Positions 42,602 through 51,693 of a stretch of 64,000 bases of DNA are shown here, one piece after another. Each line of letters starts with the position of its first letter. Position 1 is the first letter of the stretch. The position numbers and the translations under genes are program-made. This DNA comes from an uncultured Acidobacteriia bacterium. Its GTDB lineage: Bacteria > Acidobacteriota > Terriglobia > Bryobacterales > Bryobacteraceae. The notes under the pieces were generated by a model, which was given only the letters and a program-made list of their open reading frames with translations, searched no databases and was not told the origin of the DNA. The DNA lies in the NCBI GenBank assembly GCA_903900705.1, contig CAIUOG010000104.1, positions 1 to 64,000 of the forward strand. The letters run 5' to 3'.

Positions 42602-43258
42602 TTAGCGGAGAAGGGAGCGGTGACGCGAGCCCAGTGCGACCAGTGCGACACCGAGCAGCAGGAAGCTGGACGGTTCCGGAGCGGTGCTGGTATCGGCGAC
42701 GGTCACGGCGTCAAGGGCCCAGTTGGTGGTGCCGCCGCCGAAGGAATCGCCGGCGGCACCCGTGACGTCACTGAACCGAATAGTGGAAGAGCTACTGGTG
42801 GCGGTGAAGTCAAGCGATGCGGTCACCCAGGCAGTGTTGCTGAACTGGACGTTTCCGGAGGTGGCCAGCACGGTGGAACCATCGAGGACATTCGCGAGAT
42901 AGTCCTCATTGCCGGCGCCTTGCTGCACCAGGTATTGATAAGTCACGTGGTAGGAGTCACCAGCAACGGTGTCGAAAATCTGGGAGATGTCGCCGGCCAG
43001 TTCGCCATTGCCACCGAAGGCGTAGGCCTGCGTGCCCTCGCCGTTCAGGGTGGGAAGGTTGAAGGCGCCATAGCCTTCCAGAAACAGTCCGAAGTTACCG
43101 GGGTCATTCAGCGTCCAGCCGGCTGGAGCGCCAAAGCTGTAACCGGTATAAGAGATGGCGGGGCTTTCGAAGCCACCATCCGTAAAAGTGCCGGCGAACA
43201 GGCTCGCGGAGCACACCAAAAGAAGCGGCAGACGCTTCAGCACACATACAACCTTCAT
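42602..43258 (-). CDS. PEP-CTERM exported protein, DUF642/galactose-binding-like
   Basis: The ATG at 43258 has GGAGGAAA upstream. The 218-aa protein has a signal peptide (LKRLPLLLVCSASLFAG). A carbohydrate-binding-like beta-sandwich follows: TDGGFESPAISYTGYSFGAPAGWTLNDPG, GDISQIFDTVAGDSYHVTYQYLVQQG and NWALDAVTVAD. It ends in a PEP-CTERM tail, APEPSSF then a hydrophobic helix and SRHRSLLR. The N-terminal GGFE...GWT pattern and DAVTV strand match DUF642-type PEP-CTERM proteins. It is probably surface displayed or embedded in exopolysaccharide. It has no obvious operon partner. Confidence 0.88.
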   Translation of the reverse strand: MKVVCVLKRLPLLLVCSASLFAGTFTDGGFESPAISYTGYSFGAPAGWTLNDPGNFGLFLEGYGAFNLPTLNGEGTQAYAFGGNGELAGDISQIFDTVAGDSYHVTYQYLVQQGAGNEDYLANVLDGSTVLATSGNVQFSNTAWVTASLDFTATSSSSTIRFSDVTGAAGDSFGGGTTNWALDAVTVADTSTAPEPSSFLLLGVALVALGSRHRSLLR

Positions 43259-43313
43259 GGTTTATTTCCTCCAGGACAGGAGGGAGATTTTTAGGGTGTT
43301 TTCTAAAATGGAC

Positions 43314-43357
43314 CCGGTTCCGTCACTTAAGCCAACGGTAATGAGTGACGGAACCGG
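43314..43357 (-). terminator. Stem-loop downstream of the lipoxygenase-like gene
   Basis: A 14-bp perfect stem (43314-43327 with 43344-43357) with a 16-nt loop is followed on the minus strand by CCATTTT. It probably ends transcription of the upstream minus-strand gene. The T run is short. Confidence 0.6.
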
Positions 43358-43408
43358 TCATTTACTTTTGGATGGTCTTCGAACCGTTCGCTGCCTTCAG
43401 CTCAGGAT

Positions 43409-45379
43409 TTACAGTTCGATGTTTCGCGGCCACTGGCCGATCTGCACCCATTGGGGCTGATACTCGCGGACGAGAGACTCGATCTCCCGGCGGAACTGAA
43501 CGAGTGCCGCATTAGCGCCGGGATACCTCGCGTCGTCAAAGAAGAGCTCGGCATCCGGACCCTGATAGGGAACGACGGGAACGTAGGGTTCGTTGTAGGC
43601 AAAGATGTAGTAGAACGAAACCAGTTTGCCCAGCGTTCCGGTATTCGGCAGGTAGCGGAGCAACGCCGCGGTATTGACGGAACTGGCCGATGACGGAATG
43701 GCGGTGCTCTGCAGGCAGGGCGGATAGTTGGGCGCAAACGGAGGTTCGGGCGAACCCACATTACGGAGGCGGCCCATGCCGTGGAAGGTGATGCGGTAGA
43801 GCACGCTGGACAGGACCGATTTCAGATTGGCCTTCGAATCCATGGCGGGAAGGCCCTGAATGTTGCCGGCGGTGGGCGCGCCTGCCGCCGCGATCCAGGC
43901 CTGGATATCCGCATCGTTGCTCACGGCGGCATCGTCGGCATAAGCGGCGTCAATGACGGTGCTCACGTAGTTCCAGGTGAAGGCCTCAATGCGCCGGACG
44001 ATCTGGAAGTTCGGATAGAGGTTCCACTCGCCACCGGGCTGCGCGGGGTCTGTGAAGTCGTTCACGTCGAGATTCATACGACTGATGATCGAAGAGGGAT
44101 CGGTCGCAAAGAAGCTGTGGTTCACGAGGAAGTTATTGCAAAGCTGCAGGAACTTCGCGGTACTGCTGATGGAGGTGGGCGGCGAGAGATTCGACCAGCC
44201 GAGCATGAGCAGGAGATCAAACGCAATGGTGTAGTTCGACTGCGGCGCCAGCAACTGCCAGATGGCGTTCGACGCCGGCAGTGTGTTCAGCGTCACCATC
44301 TGCATGGCGGCGGTGACGATGTGAAGGGTGTAGACGTGCCCGAGCCAGATGCCGTAGACGGTAAGAGAGGTCTTGACGGCCATCAGCGCATAGATCCAGG
44401 CGCCGGACTCCTTCGTAAAGACCTGCGCGGCGGTCTTGTTTTTGGGGTCGGTGACATAGACGGCGATGGGTGAGAGGTTTTTCGCGTCGTCCATGGAGAG
44501 CAGCGCCATGGTGCTGGGGGTGAAGCGGAGCGTGCCATTGGCGTCGGTATCGGGATCCAGGCCTTCAAAGACGGTGAGATCGATGCCGTAGAGCTTCTTC
44601 GCCGCGAGCAGGGCATCGTATTCCGGTTTCCATGCCGCGCCAAAACGGGTCTTGTAATAGGCCGCTGTGGCGTCGGTGAGACGCATCAGGATGAAGAGGT
44701 TGTAGGGCAGCGCCGTGCTGCGGAGCATGGGCCAGAACTGTTTGGTGGCGGCGTCCGCGTCCGTCATCAGGCGGGTGTATTCGGCGAGATGCGGATAGCC
44801 GCTGCGGTACATGTCGCCAAACGTAGTCCACGCCATGGCGAATTGTTCGGGAGATTCGAGAGAGAAGGCCGAGTAGTCGGCTGTTTTTTGCGCGCTGACG
44901 GCGATATCCACGCCTGCGCCGGCGGCTCCGGCGACATCAGTCAGATCGCTCTTCAGAATTTCCAGCGGGCTTTTGAGGGCGGCTTCAAACAGAGAAACGT
45001 GCGATGCGATGTTCTTCTGGCTGGCTTCTTCAGTAAACACCGCGCTTGCGAAGGACTGCACGAAAGTCACAAGGCTCTTAATATCGGCCGCCGACTGAAT
45101 CTGGTCGTCGGTGCCGAGCATGAAGCGTTTGCCGGGGGCGGTGATGCCCTGCAGGGTATAGGGGATGGAGAGGCCGTTCTTGGCCTGAATCAGGTTCTGC
45201 GCCCGGGTGAGCAGGTTGCCGAGGGTGGCAAGAATCTCGTCGAGACCTTCCTTTCCATCGGGCCGCGGAAGGCCGGGGCCATTCCATTTGCTGGCTTTAA
45301 AGCCTGTTACAAGATCAATTTCGAACTGGGAAAGTGGAATATACTTTACCGGGGACACTGCGGTTTGCGGTGAAGCCAT
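43409..45379 (-). CDS. Divergent lipoxygenase-family protein with altered iron ligands
   Basis: GAGGAG precedes the ATG at 45379. The 656-aa protein has no signal peptide. Its central helix reads GHVYTLHIVTAAM, giving His348-x4-His353 as in the lipoxygenase iron site. It is followed by LPASNAIWQLLAPQSNYTIAFD, which parallels the lipoxygenase L.P...LL.PH segment. ITFHGMGRL provides His533, where lipoxygenases have His-x3-Asn/His, but residue 537 is Arg. The last lines (FRREIESLVREYQPQW...WPRNIEL) resemble the lipoxygenase C-terminus but end in Leu, not the usual Ile. It may bind iron differently or lack dioxygenase activity. The family call rests on motif order only. Confidence 0.55.
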   Translation of the reverse strand: MASPQTAVSPVKYIPLSQFEIDLVTGFKASKWNGPGLPRPDGKEGLDEILATLGNLLTRAQNLIQAKNGLSIPYTLQGITAPGKRFMLGTDDQIQSAADIKSLVTFVQSFASAVFTEEASQKNIASHVSLFEAALKSPLEILKSDLTDVAGAAGAGVDIAVSAQKTADYSAFSLESPEQFAMAWTTFGDMYRSGYPHLAEYTRLMTDADAATKQFWPMLRSTALPYNLFILMRLTDATAAYYKTRFGAAWKPEYDALLAAKKLYGIDLTVFEGLDPDTDANGTLRFTPSTMALLSMDDAKNLSPIAVYVTDPKNKTAAQVFTKESGAWIYALMAVKTSLTVYGIWLGHVYTLHIVTAAMQMVTLNTLPASNAIWQLLAPQSNYTIAFDLLLMLGWSNLSPPTSISSTAKFLQLCNNFLVNHSFFATDPSSIISRMNLDVNDFTDPAQPGGEWNLYPNFQIVRRIEAFTWNYVSTVIDAAYADDAAVSNDADIQAWIAAAGAPTAGNIQGLPAMDSKANLKSVLSSVLYRITFHGMGRLRNVGSPEPPFAPNYPPCLQSTAIPSSASSVNTAALLRYLPNTGTLGKLVSFYYIFAYNEPYVPVVPYQGPDAELFFDDARYPGANAALVQFRREIESLVREYQPQWVQIGQWPRNIEL

Positions 45380-45450
45380 GGCGAAACTCCTCGTTGATAC
45401 GGGCGTAAAATCGTCCGGGACCCCGCCAGCTTAACAGCAATTTTTTGAAA

Positions 45451-46362
45451 TTACCAGATCTTGTGCCAGCCCTGGAACCAGGAAGCGAACTTTTCCAGAC
45501 TTTGAGAGGTTTCCGCCCCGAGGGGCACGGAAGTCTCGCCGGATTTCTGGCCGCGCACTGAAACCGCGCGCTTAATTCCCACAGGTGTCGGGAATTGTTC
45601 AATCCAGTCGATAAATTCGGTCAGGGAGGCATTCAGGGACGCAGTGCGTTCGTGGTCGCCCGCGGCGGCGGACTGGCAAAGCGCTACCAGTAGTTCGGGA
45701 ATCGCGGAGGCACAGCCGGAAAGAACGCCATCGGCGCCGGCGGCGAGGGCCTGCGCCGCAATCCGGTCATTTCCCGCAAAAAGCACAAAAGGCCGTTCGC
45801 GTTTCAGCGCGAGCAACTGTTCGAAATAGTCCCAATTCCCGCTGGAATCCTTGATGCCCGCAAATAACCCCGTGTCGAGCAAACGCCGGGCCGTTTCGAT
45901 GCCGATACCCGAAGTAAACTGCGGGATGTTGTAGAGCATGATGGGGAGGGAATTCCCGGCTTCCCTGGCGAATTCCCGGTAGAAGGTTTCTATCTCGGGC
46001 TGCGCATAGGGGAAGAAATAGGGCGGCATGAGCAGCAGTCCGTCCGCCCCGGCCTGCACGGCATCCGCCGCCACCTGGAGCGCCCCGGTCAGGCTGGTGT
46101 GGCCAACGCCAACAATCAGCGGGACCTTGCTGCGTTTGGCGCTGAGGTAGATGGCGCGCTGGCGATCTGAAAACGAATACTTGGCGAACTCGCCCGTGGA
46201 GCCCATCAGGCAGATACCGCTGACGCCGCCCTGAGCGAGGAAGTCGAGCAGGTCGAGAAGACCGGAGTAGTCGACTTCGAGGGTGCCTGGCAGGTTTGGC
46301 GTGACCGCCGCCGCGAAGACACCCGAGAGTTGAAGCTGCTTTGCCTGGCGTCCCAATCTCAT
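45451..46362 (-). CDS. Dihydrodipicolinate-synthase-family aldolase/lyase
   Basis: The 303-aa protein is a class I aldolase of the DapA/NAL type: GSTGEFAKYSFSDRQRAI (substrate loop), MLYNIPQFTSGIG with the catalytic Tyr and GIKDSSGNW with the Schiff-base Lys. Its start overlaps the DUF1080 stop (ATGA 46359-46362). It is probably not the housekeeping DapA, because it is coupled to an exported DUF1080 protein, a setting usual for sugar-acid or sialic-acid-like lyases. Substrate is unknown. Confidence 0.85.
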   Translation of the reverse strand: MRLGRQAKQLQLSGVFAAAVTPNLPGTLEVDYSGLLDLLDFLAQGGVSGICLMGSTGEFAKYSFSDRQRAIYLSAKRSKVPLIVGVGHTSLTGALQVAADAVQAGADGLLLMPPYFFPYAQPEIETFYREFAREAGNSLPIMLYNIPQFTSGIGIETARRLLDTGLFAGIKDSSGNWDYFEQLLALKRERPFVLFAGNDRIAAQALAAGADGVLSGCASAIPELLVALCQSAAAGDHERTASLNASLTEFIDWIEQFPTPVGIKRAVSVRGQKSGETSVPLGAETSQSLEKFASWFQGWHKIW

Positions 46363-47303
46363 TGCGCCTGAGGATGATAGAGCGGCGTAAGAATGATGTT
46401 CCGGAACGCGACCGGACCATGATCTCCCTGCAGTTCAAGCGAACCCGGCAGAGCTTCGAAGGGATCGAAGGCGATGGCCGTAAGACCTTCCACTTTCTGC
46501 TTCACGATGATGGGCTTGCCGTTCAGAGTGACGGAAACGTCGCGGCCGACGATGCGGATCTCGACGGTCTGCCACTCGCCCGCCTTCTTACTGGCATTCA
46601 GGAGCGGCTTGATGCGGCTGTACAGGGCGCCGTTGATATGCGATTCGACTGGTTTGCCGTAATCGTCCTGAATCTGGACTTCATAACGTCCGCGGAGACC
46701 GATGCCGCTGTTGCTCTTCTCGGCCACGTTGTATTCCAGGCGCAGGATGAAATTCCAGTACTTGCCGGTGGTGATCAGATTTTTCGCGTGTCCGGTGCTT
46801 TTCAGCTGGCCGTCCTCGACGGTCCAGCCGAGGTCCGTCGCGGAGCCATAACCGCTCCAGCCGTCCAGATTTTTGCCGTTGAAGAGCGTGATGGGTGTGG
46901 CGGAAAGCCAGGTTCCGTCGTCATGATCGCGGATGTTGGGAGCGCGATAGCCGGCGAAGACGACGGGGCCGCCGGGGCCGGTCATCAGACCATCGAGATG
47001 TCCGCCCGCGTACTTGACGAAGTATTCGCGTTTACCGGCCTTGTTCTCGAAGCTGAACATTAGTTCATGGTCCTGGATTTTCAGATCCCTGATCTCATTC
47101 AGATCGCCACCGGGAAAGCCAATGAATTTGCCCTTCATCTCCGGAGTACCGACGCCGGAAACTTCGAGCCACCAGGCCTTATCGGTGACGCCTTTGAGAA
47201 TCTGCAGGTCCCAGCGCCCGTTGAAGTCGACATCGGCGGCGTGAGCCGCGAGGGAGCAGGCGAAGAGGGAAAGTGAAGCGGTGAGTAGTCGGAAGCGAGG
47301 CAT
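46359..47303 (-). CDS. Exported DUF1080 protein
   Basis: The 314-aa protein has a Sec signal (LLTASLSLFACSLAAHA). Residues about 135-314 carry the DUF1080 (3-keto-disaccharide hydrolase-like) beta-sandwich: LFNGKNLDGWSGYG, WTVEDGQLKSTG, FILRLEYNV, SGIGLRGRYEVQIQDDYG, GALYSRI and GEWQTVEIRIVG. DUF1080 proteins occur widely in Planctomycetota and Acidobacteriota and act on extracellular sugars or polymers. The N-terminal 130 residues are beta-rich and may be a separate binding domain. Coupled with the DapA-type lyase gene that follows. Confidence 0.85.
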   Translation of the reverse strand: MPRFRLLTASLSLFACSLAAHAADVDFNGRWDLQILKGVTDKAWWLEVSGVGTPEMKGKFIGFPGGDLNEIRDLKIQDHELMFSFENKAGKREYFVKYAGGHLDGLMTGPGGPVVFAGYRAPNIRDHDDGTWLSATPITLFNGKNLDGWSGYGSATDLGWTVEDGQLKSTGHAKNLITTGKYWNFILRLEYNVAEKSNSGIGLRGRYEVQIQDDYGKPVESHINGALYSRIKPLLNASKKAGEWQTVEIRIVGRDVSVTLNGKPIIVKQKVEGLTAIAFDPFEALPGSLELQGDHGPVAFRNIILTPLYHPQAQ

Positions 47304-47387
47304 GGCGGGAATCTCTCCCCGCTAGGCTATCAAACCGCTGAAGCGTTTACGGCAGAGCAGTGATATGCGGGGATTTCCAGGCAGGCG

Positions 47388-48041
47388 TCAAAGCTTCCAG
47401 AGCAGTTCGGCGTCAGAGCGACGGACGTAGTTGGCCTCGATTTGGGAGGCGTCCGTCCGCGGCGCGCGGGCAGCGAGTTTCGCGATGGTTCCGGCGAGGG
47501 CGCGCGGGGCGGTCGCCACAGGAAAGGCCTCAAACTCCGTGCCGGTCAATGCAGGCAGGAAGGGTTCGAAACCGGCGCTGACCCATTCGAAGCACCGGCC
47601 GGAGAGCAGTTCGAGGAAGCGCGGGAAGGCGATCACCTGCTCCGGGATGACGGCCAGGCCAGCGGCGTTGTAAAGTGCGCCGAAGATTTCCCCCCGGCGG
47701 GCATCGATGACAGTGGCGCGGAGGTCCGCCTGGCCGTATTGGGCCAGCGCCGCGAGATTGGAAACCGCGACCACAGGCTTGCCGAGAACCTCCCCAAGCC
47801 CCTTCACGGCGGCGAGGCCAATGCGCACGCCGGTGAACGAACCCGGTCCGGACGCCCCGGCGAACAGGCCGATCTCCTCCAGCTTCACTTCCTGCCTTTC
47901 GAGCAGCGCCTCAATCTGCTGAAACAGCACGCCGCTGAAGCCCTGCGGCTGGTGCAGCAGCACCTCTTCGCGCAATCCGTGCTCATCGGCGAGAGCGATG
48001 CTCCCGAACTCGGCCGTCGTGTCCACCGCCAGAATCAGCAT
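47388..48041 (-). CDS. tsaB: tRNA threonylcarbamoyladenosine biosynthesis protein TsaB
   Basis: The 217-aa protein matches TsaB, the ASKHA-fold partner of TsaD in t6A37 modification of ANN-decoding tRNAs. Motifs are MLILAVDTTAEFGSIAL, FAGASGPGSFTGVRIGLAAVKGL and AVSNLAALA near residue 97. The metal and ATP-binding residues of TsaD are absent, as usual for TsaB. Its ATG overlaps the preceding stop by one base (TAATG). The gene is essential in most bacteria, and linkage to a DUF5060 hydrolase gene seems incidental. Confidence 0.93.
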   Translation of the reverse strand: MLILAVDTTAEFGSIALADEHGLREEVLLHQPQGFSGVLFQQIEALLERQEVKLEEIGLFAGASGPGSFTGVRIGLAAVKGLGEVLGKPVVAVSNLAALAQYGQADLRATVIDARRGEIFGALYNAAGLAVIPEQVIAFPRFLELLSGRCFEWVSAGFEPFLPALTGTEFEAFPVATAPRALAGTIAKLAARAPRTDASQIEANYVRRSDAELLWKL

Positions 48042-49777
48042 TATTTGTTCAGTGTGTAGTTCCGGTCCAGAATATAGACCTTGCCAAGGCCGTTCATTGC
48101 CGTCAGCTTGATGTGCAGCGCGGCGGGATAGGCCGGCGCGATACTCGCCGGGATTTCGAAGGTTCCCGAGGGCCCGGTACCCACGACGCGATAGCTGCGT
48201 TCGCCTGCCGTCACTTCACCGGTCCATTCATACATCATGCTGCGGAGGGCTTTTGAATCGCGCTTCAGCTTCACGTTGAAACGGGCCGGTTTGCCGAGGG
48301 AAAGCTCGTCGCCGGAAGGTTCCACGATTTCAAAAGGCACCTTTTCCGGATTTCCTTCCGCCACCTGCAGTTCGAGTGGCGGATCGCGGGAATCGAACTT
48401 ATAGCTCTTCAGCATGCCGGCCTTGCGGCCTTCTTTGGAAATGTGCAACACCCAGTCATGGGAAAGGTCGGGAGGGTTGAAGGTGACGGTTTCCGCCTTG
48501 CCCTTTTCCTTCACCTTTGTGCGTTCCCCGGTGAGGGGATTCAGCCATTCGATGTCATAACCCTGGCGTTCCACGTTCACGGTGACCGGGCCGGGTTTCT
48601 CAACGTAGATGATGTACTCCACCCCTTCGAGCGCCAGGCCGCGGCCGTTGTCGATATCGAAGAAGGGTTCCAGTTCCCAGTGCCGCGTGCCGATCATGAA
48701 CTCGTACCAGACTTTCATGGCGGCGCCCGCCTGATCACCGGGAATCTCCGCGCCGGGATACTGGCCATTCGCCGTCGCATTCCAGAGCCTGTGGCGGAAA
48801 GTGTCGGCATCTTTCACGCCGACACCGAAGTTATTCACGGCGGGGTATTGAAAAGCCTGCTGTTCCACGGCACTGATCTGATCGTCCGCTGTTTGATAAG
48901 ACCGGTAGCGCAGCCAGCCGTCATCAGCGAAGGGCGCGGATGTGAGTTTGGCTCGGGTGGAGCGGGTATGTTTGTAGGGGTCGAGATTGCTCAGATAGCC
49001 CGCAATCTCTTTCAGAAGCTCACGGGCGTCGTCGCAATCCTCCCAGGCCTCGATGCCCTGCCAGGTAATGTCGAAGGCGGCGAGACGCGAAATCGCGTAG
49101 GTGAACCAGGCCTCGCGATCTGTGTGTGAAGGAAGCAGACGGTTGATGAGATTGCCGGGGCCGAAAAAGGCGAGGTCGATGATGATGCCGTGCTGGTTCG
49201 CGTAGAGAATCTTCTCTTCGGCGGCGCGGAAGAAGGCCGGATCGCGCAGCCTGGGCCCCGAGGCCTCGTCAACGAGCGTAATGCCGAGATGATTGATGTG
49301 CTGCGCGGCGCGCGCATCCACGAGGGCTTTCCAGCGTGCGAAATCAAATTGATCGAACCCGGGCACAATGGCTCCGGACCAGAGATGCGGCGTGAGCGCG
49401 TTACCTTCAACGAAGGCAAAGTGATGAACGTTGGCGGCCCGCAGCCAGCCGGCTTTCTCGTTCGGCGTGGCGGTGAAATTGCCCTGTTTGCCATTCAGCG
49501 CGGCGTTGTCGCTGGTGAGACGCCAGGCGTATTCACCGGCTTCCGTGGGCGTGTAGCGGATCAGCCATTTGCCGCCGCCATCCCAGACGGCCCGGACGAG
49601 GGCCGTGTTGTGGCGGGGGGAGCGGAATTCCGCTTCGAGTTTGAGGGAACCGACGCTGGTGGCGGCGGGGACATCGACAAAAATATCGCAGGGAGAGTAA
49701 CGCGGCACCGGGGGACAAACGGTCTGTGCGGAGAGAATGGCGGCTGCGAACAGAAAGGCGAAGACCCGGAGGACCAT
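48041..49777 (-). CDS. Exported DUF5060-domain putative glycoside hydrolase
   Basis: I start at ATG 49777 (MVLRVFAFLFAAAILSAQ), which gives a Sec signal and 578 aa; the longer frame overlaps the divergent gene. An N-terminal DUF5060 beta-sandwich (RYSPCDIFVDVPAA, AVWDGGGKWLIRYTPTEAGEYAW) is followed by a (beta/alpha)8-like region: HHFAFVEGNALTPHLWSG, HINHLGITLVDE, IIDLAFFGPGN, FDITWQGIEAWEDCD and DPYKHTRST. C-terminal beta domains follow. DUF5060 accompanies GH140-like apiosidases and other hydrolases, so a plant-polysaccharide role is plausible. Catalytic residues cannot be assigned. Confidence 0.8.
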   Translation of the reverse strand: MVLRVFAFLFAAAILSAQTVCPPVPRYSPCDIFVDVPAATSVGSLKLEAEFRSPRHNTALVRAVWDGGGKWLIRYTPTEAGEYAWRLTSDNAALNGKQGNFTATPNEKAGWLRAANVHHFAFVEGNALTPHLWSGAIVPGFDQFDFARWKALVDARAAQHINHLGITLVDEASGPRLRDPAFFRAAEEKILYANQHGIIIDLAFFGPGNLINRLLPSHTDREAWFTYAISRLAAFDITWQGIEAWEDCDDARELLKEIAGYLSNLDPYKHTRSTRAKLTSAPFADDGWLRYRSYQTADDQISAVEQQAFQYPAVNNFGVGVKDADTFRHRLWNATANGQYPGAEIPGDQAGAAMKVWYEFMIGTRHWELEPFFDIDNGRGLALEGVEYIIYVEKPGPVTVNVERQGYDIEWLNPLTGERTKVKEKGKAETVTFNPPDLSHDWVLHISKEGRKAGMLKSYKFDSRDPPLELQVAEGNPEKVPFEIVEPSGDELSLGKPARFNVKLKRDSKALRSMMYEWTGEVTAGERSYRVVGTGPSGTFEIPASIAPAYPAALHIKLTAMNGLGKVYILDRNYTLNK

Positions 49778-49826
49778 AACAATCAGTTTAGACGCCCGGT
49801 GCGCGATCATGAGACGCTGAACTGGA

Positions 49827-50759
49827 ATGCCCACCCGGCGGGAAATCCTGAAATTCGCCGCGCTTCTCGCCGCGCCGCCCGAGACGAGGCTGCTGCTTGG
49901 CGGAGACGTCATGCTGGCCCGGATCATCGGACATACGGCCCGCGAGAAGCACGACCCCGCCCTTCCCTTCCGCGATCTTGCACCGGTGATGAGCGCGGCG
50001 GACATCGCCTTTCTGAATCTGGAATCGTTGTTTTGCGATCAGGGAAAGCCTTCGGAAGCCGGGATGGTTTTCAAAGCGGAGCCGGAGATGATTGCAGGGC
50101 TCAAAGCGGCGGGGATCGACGTGGTTTCGACTGCCAACAACCACGCGCGGGACCGTGGCGGCTACGGCATTGAATACAATCTGCGATGGCTGGCGCAGAA
50201 CGGAATTCTGGCGGCGGGGACGGGCGAAACGGCCGCGAAAGCGCATGAGGGCGTCACGCTGGTGCGGCGCGGCGTCCGGTTCGGCTTCCTCGCCTACGCA
50301 CAGGACCAGACGAACGGCAATTACAAAGACCACGACGACCGCATCTGCGATATGGAGATCCCGCAGTTGCAGCGGGACATTGCCGCCATGAAGGCGCGCG
50401 CGGACGTGATTGTGGTCTCCATGCATGCGGGGCTCGAGTACTGGACGAAGGTCCACCCGATCCAGACGAAGTTCGCAAAGGCCGCGATTGACGCGGGTGC
50501 GAAGGTGGTGGCCGGCCACCATCCGCACGTTGTGCAGCCCTGGGAACGCTATGGCGGCGGCGTGATTTTCTATTCGCTCGGCAATCTGGTCTTTGATCAG
50601 TACGACCGGAAACAGACCCGCGAAGGGTTGCTCGCGGAAGTGGTTTTCAGCGGCACGGAGATCCGAGACATTCGCACTCTGCCGGTCGAAATGGAGAGCG
50701 GTATCACGCGGCTCAGAAAATCGCCGTTGGATTCAGAGGCGAGCCCGTCCCGCCCTTGA
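49827..50759 (+). CDS. CapA/PgsA-family metallophosphatase-like protein, Tat signal
   Basis: The 310-aa protein begins MPTRREILKFAALLAAP, a Tat-type signal. The CapA (poly-gamma-glutamate capsule) calcineurin-like core follows: LLLGGDVMLARI, FLNLES, VVSTANNHARDRGGYG, VVSMHAGLEYW, GHHPHVVQPWE and YSLGNLVFDQ. These supply the metal-binding Asp, Asn and His residues. No other pgs genes are present, so a phosphodiesterase-like envelope role is as likely as capsule synthesis. Its stop lies 47 nt inside the convergent cyclase gene. Confidence 0.88.
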   Translation: MPTRREILKFAALLAAPPETRLLLGGDVMLARIIGHTAREKHDPALPFRDLAPVMSAADIAFLNLESLFCDQGKPSEAGMVFKAEPEMIAGLKAAGIDVVSTANNHARDRGGYGIEYNLRWLAQNGILAAGTGETAAKAHEGVTLVRRGVRFGFLAYAQDQTNGNYKDHDDRICDMEIPQLQRDIAAMKARADVIVVSMHAGLEYWTKVHPIQTKFAKAAIDAGAKVVAGHHPHVVQPWERYGGGVIFYSLGNLVFDQYDRKQTREGLLAEVVFSGTEIRDIRTLPVEMESGITRLRKSPLDSEASPSRP

Positions 50760-51693
50760 CGGTGAGCGGCGAAGCGGTGAGCAGGAACGTCCAGCGGTTG
50801 CGCTTCGCGGCCTCGGCGGCGGCGGCTTCGAGATCGCAGTTATCCAGAATCGCGGTACCCATGGCGATGATGAGCAGTTGGTGCACCGGTTGCGTGACGC
50901 CTTCCACCAGGCTGGGAAGAACGTCGAGGCAGGCGTCACTGCCCATGATCGCGACGTCGCGCTTTTTGAGCCACGGGACGCACGAAACGTGCAGGCCTGC
51001 GATCTTCAGCGGATCCCAGGGACCTTTGGCCGCGCGCCGAGCCCAGCGCCCGGTGCGGATGAAGACGACATCGCCGCTTTTGATGCTGACACCGGTCTTC
51101 GCTTCCCAGGCGTCGAGATCCTCGGGATAGATGGGAGTGGCCGGTTCCAGATAGGGCAGTCCTTTGAGTCGCGGGATATCGACCAGCACGGCGCGGGTGA
51201 AGATCCCGTTGCGGAAGCCGGTAATCCCGAGTTCCTTTGCGCCCTGTTCGGTGACGTCCAGCTGCGGGAAGCCGTTGTACATTTTCCCCTTCCAGGCCGA
51301 GTGCGCGAGCGCGTCCATGTGGGTGTGGGCGAGGCCGTGGAATCGGACAGTATATTCGTCCATGAACCAGTCACCGTTCGGGTGCGCGCCGGTGTAGGTC
51401 ATCTTGTGAATAAAGGGTTCGGAGTTGTCCGGCGCGGGCTCGGTGAGCGCGTCGTGGGAGAGCGAAACCGCGAGGCCGTCTTTCACCAGCGCGGCCGCTT
51501 CCTGGCGCTTCCGCGCCGTGATCAGGTTGAGCGTGCCCACCTCATCCGCCCTGCCCCAGCGGCCCCAATTGGAAAGCTCCGTCATCCAGCGATCCACATC
51601 GGCCTTTGTGGCATGGTGCGGATCGGCGGCCGCGGACAGGGCCAGAGCGATACAGCAGGCTCCGGCGAGCAGGCTTGCAGGCAGGCGATTCAT
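50713..51693 (-). CDS. Cyclase-family (kynurenine-formamidase-like) exported hydrolase, copy 2
   Basis: The 326-aa protein has a signal peptide (ASLLAGACCIALALSAAA) and the cyclase-family core with metal-binding HGLAHTHMDALAH, GDVVFIRTGRW and CDLEAAAAEAAKRNRWTFLLT. It is about 60% similar by eye to the gene just upstream and lines up with it end to end. The ATG at 51693 directly follows the stop of that gene with no gap. The family hydrolyses cyclic imides or formylkynurenine and related amides. Substrate unknown. Overlaps the CapA-like gene by 47 nt at the 3' end. Confidence 0.85.
   Translation of the reverse strand: MNRLPASLLAGACCIALALSAAADPHHATKADVDRWMTELSNWGRWGRADEVGTLNLITARKRQEAAALVKDGLAVSLSHDALTEPAPDNSEPFIHKMTYTGAHPNGDWFMDEYTVRFHGLAHTHMDALAHSAWKGKMYNGFPQLDVTEQGAKELGITGFRNGIFTRAVLVDIPRLKGLPYLEPATPIYPEDLDAWEAKTGVSIKSGDVVFIRTGRWARRAAKGPWDPLKIAGLHVSCVPWLKKRDVAIMGSDACLDVLPSLVEGVTQPVHQLLIIAMGTAILDNCDLEAAAAEAAKRNRWTFLLTASPLTVKGGTGSPLNPTAIF

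Noticed and set aside
48041-50005. The longer start of the DUF5060 protein at 50005
   Set aside because: It would add 76 Arg/Ser-rich residues overlapping the divergent CapA-like gene. The ATG at 49777 begins a clean signal peptide.
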